From JAHJQZ01 sp963675235 (GTDB lineage: Bacteria > Pseudomonadota > Alphaproteobacteria > Rhizobiales > Devosiaceae), in NCBI GenBank assembly GCA_963675235.2, contig CAXXFU010000009.1, positions 116,478 through 180,477 of the forward strand: a stretch of 64,000 bases of DNA, read 5' to 3'. The position numbers and the translations under genes were made by a program. Positions 62,767 through 64,000 of the stretch are shown here, piece after piece; position 1 is the first letter of the stretch; every line of letters starts with the position of its first letter. The notes under the pieces were generated by a model. That model was not told the DNA's origin. It saw only the letters and a list, made by a program, of their open reading frames with translations, and searched no databases.

Positions 62767-64000
62767 TTAGCGCTGATCGGCGAGCCGTGCGAGTGTTTCC
62801 GCACGCCCGATCAGCTCCATCACCTCGAACACGCCGGGAGAAACGGTTCGCCCCGTCAAGGCGACCCTCAGGGGCTGAGCCACCTTGCCGAGCTTGAGCT
62901 CGTGCGCATCGGCATAGGCGCGCACGATGGTGTTCAACGCCTCGGCGCTCCAGTCATTGGCCGCTTCAAGCAGGTCGACGATCTCGCCGAGGATGGCCCG
63001 GCTGTCGTCGTTGAGGTGCTTGGTGGCGTCTTCGGCGATCGTGAGGGGCCGCGTCGCATAGATGAACTGGGCAAGTTCGATCAGCTCGAGCACGGTCTTG
63101 GCGCGCGGCTGCAATTCGGGCAGGGCGGCGAGTACCGTATCCTTGTTGGCCGACAGCCCGGCGACGTCGCTGTCGCGCCCGACCTCGGTGGCGGTCGCCA
63201 CCATGATCTCGTAGAGCCGGGCCGGATCGGCATTGCGGATGTAGAGCCCGTTGAGATTGCCGAGCTTGACGAAATCGAAGCGTGCCGCCCCTTTGCTCAT
63301 CGCCTCAAGCGTGAACCACTCGGCCAACTGGTCCATCGAGAACACTTCGTCGTCGCCGTGGGCCCAGCCGAGCCGGGCGAGGTAGTTCGCCATCGCCTCG
63401 GGCAGGTAGCCCATCTTGCGGTAGGCATCGACGCCTAGCGCGCCATGGCGCTTGGAAAGCTTGGCGCCATCCGGACCGTGAGTCAGCGGCATATGCGCCA
63501 TTTCCGGGGTGTCCCAGCCGAGGGCGTTGTAGATGGTGATCTGGCGCGCGGCATTGGTCAGGTGATCGTCGCCGCGAATGATGTGGGTCACGCCCATATC
63601 GTGGTCATCGACGACCACGGCGAGCATATAGGTCGGGCTGCCGTCCGATCTGAGAATGATGAAATCGTCGAGATTCTCTGCCTTGAACACCACCTCGCCC
63701 TGGATGCGGTCATTGACCCGGATCTCGCCAGACAGCGGCGCCTTGATACGGATCACCGGGTCGACGCCTGCGGGCGCCTCGCTGGGATCGCGGTCGCGCC
63801 AGCGCCGGTCATAAAGCGGCGGACGGCCCTCGGCACGGGCCTTTTCCCGCATCTCGGCCAGTTCCTCGGCCGAGGTGTAGCAATGATAGGCCATGCCGGA
63901 GGCAACCAGCTGATTGGCGATTTCGGCGTGGCGATCGGCGCGGGCGAATTGCGAGATCGGCTCACCTTCCCAGCTCAATCCCAGCCACGTCAGGCCATCG
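62767..64000 (-). CDS. gltX: Glutamate--tRNA ligase, 3' part (truncated by the window edge)
   Basis: The last 410 residues of a class I aminoacyl-tRNA synthetase. The KMSKS-type motif is KLSKRHG (in GPDGAKLSKRHGALG), preceded by HIIRGDDHLTNAARQ. The N-terminal HIGH motif is beyond the window, since the frame stays open to base 64000 (LTWLGLSWEGEP upstream). Length agrees with about 470 aa for the complete protein. It may charge tRNA-Gln as well, as in other alphaproteobacteria. Confidence 0.93.
   Translation of the reverse strand, partial: DGLTWLGLSWEGEPISQFARADRHAEIANQLVASGMAYHCYTSAEELAEMREKARAEGRPPLYDRRWRDRDPSEAPAGVDPVIRIKAPLSGEIRVNDRIQGEVVFKAENLDDFIILRSDGSPTYMLAVVVDDHDMGVTHIIRGDDHLTNAARQITIYNALGWDTPEMAHMPLTHGPDGAKLSKRHGALGVDAYRKMGYLPEAMANYLARLGWAHGDDEVFSMDQLAEWFTLEAMSKGAARFDFVKLGNLNGLYIRNADPARLYEIMVATATEVGRDSDVAGLSANKDTVLAALPELQPRAKTVLELIELAQFIYATRPLTIAEDATKHLNDDSRAILGEIVDLLEAANDWSAEALNTIVRAYADAHELKLGKVAQPLRVALTGRTVSPGVFEVMELIGRAETLARLADQR

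Noticed and set aside
1..64000. tRNA, rRNA, IS elements or prophage attachment sites
   Set aside because: Looked for cloverleaf arms, CCA ends, transposase motifs and flanking duplications; none found.

Overview
The window is chromosomal DNA of an alphaproteobacterium, most likely of the order Hyphomicrobiales (Rhizobiales). The support is the GC-rich codon use, a FrcC/FrcA-type fructose transporter, rhizobial-style promoters (CTTGCC-N17-CTATAG before rpsB), alphaproteobacterial GAAC-N7-GAAC SOS boxes, a NuoE with a long Lys/Ala-rich C-terminal extension, and the chains nuoA-N/birA/rnj/proS/lolCD/dnaE and rpsB-tsf-pyrH-frr-uppS-cdsA-rseP-bamA-lpxD-fabZ-lpxA-lpxB-gltA. Genus is not resolved. 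No rRNA, tRNA, CRISPR array, transposase or phage gene was seen.

Layout. (1) 1-14.0 kb: sugar and polyol catabolism. The 3' part of a fructose-type ABC operon (frcC, frcA) is followed by an SDR. A HAD phosphatase and a SorC-family regulator run leftward. Divergent from them is a polyol operon: binding protein, two permeases, a 61-aa membrane protein, an ATPase, a decayed SDR remnant, a Zn-dependent polyol dehydrogenase, mannitol dehydrogenase, a ribitol dehydrogenase-like SDR and another SDR, closed by a terminator. (2) 14.1-16.1 kb: mntH and mntR with MntR-box-like operators. (3) 16.1-20.0 kb: two arsenic or metal modules. One is a leftward operon arsR - LMW-phosphatase-type arsC - aquaglyceroporin - glutaredoxin-type arsC. 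The other is a rightward arsR2 - PF03773-type permease - mini-thioredoxin set behind a perfect 24-bp palindrome. (4) 20.1-21.9 kb: a Gfo/Idh/MocA oxidoreductase and a small secreted or outer-membrane protein, then tandem terminators. (5) 22.1-37.2 kb: complete 14-subunit complex I operon nuoA-N, with a 78-aa membrane protein between nuoE and nuoF and a doubtful 40-codon ORF between nuoJ and nuoK. (6) 37.2-43.9 kb: birA, rnj, a DUF1467 protein, proS, lolC, lolD. (7) 43.9-47.9 kb: an unlisted 32-aa membrane peptide behind two SOS boxes, then dnaE. (8) 47.9-48.3 kb: three tandem hairpin repeats and the rpsB promoter and structured leader. (9) 48.3-61.3 kb: translation, CDP-diacylglycerol, outer-membrane assembly and lipid A genes. 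(10) 61.3-64.0 kb: gltA and the 3' part of gltX, both leftward.

The polyol import operon feeds several oxidoreductases that convert sugar alcohols to ketoses. Complex I, citrate synthase and housekeeping genes form a conserved backbone. The cell-envelope run links undecaprenyl and CDP-diacylglycerol supply to BamA and lipid A synthesis, but the positions where relatives carry dxr (between cdsA and rseP) and lpxI (between lpxA and lpxB) are empty.

The most noteworthy candidate for an undescribed element is the 32-aa single-span peptide at 44258-44356. Two perfect alphaproteobacterial LexA boxes stand directly upstream and its ribosome-binding site is very good. The arrangement resembles SidA, the SOS-induced membrane peptide that inhibits division in Caulobacter.
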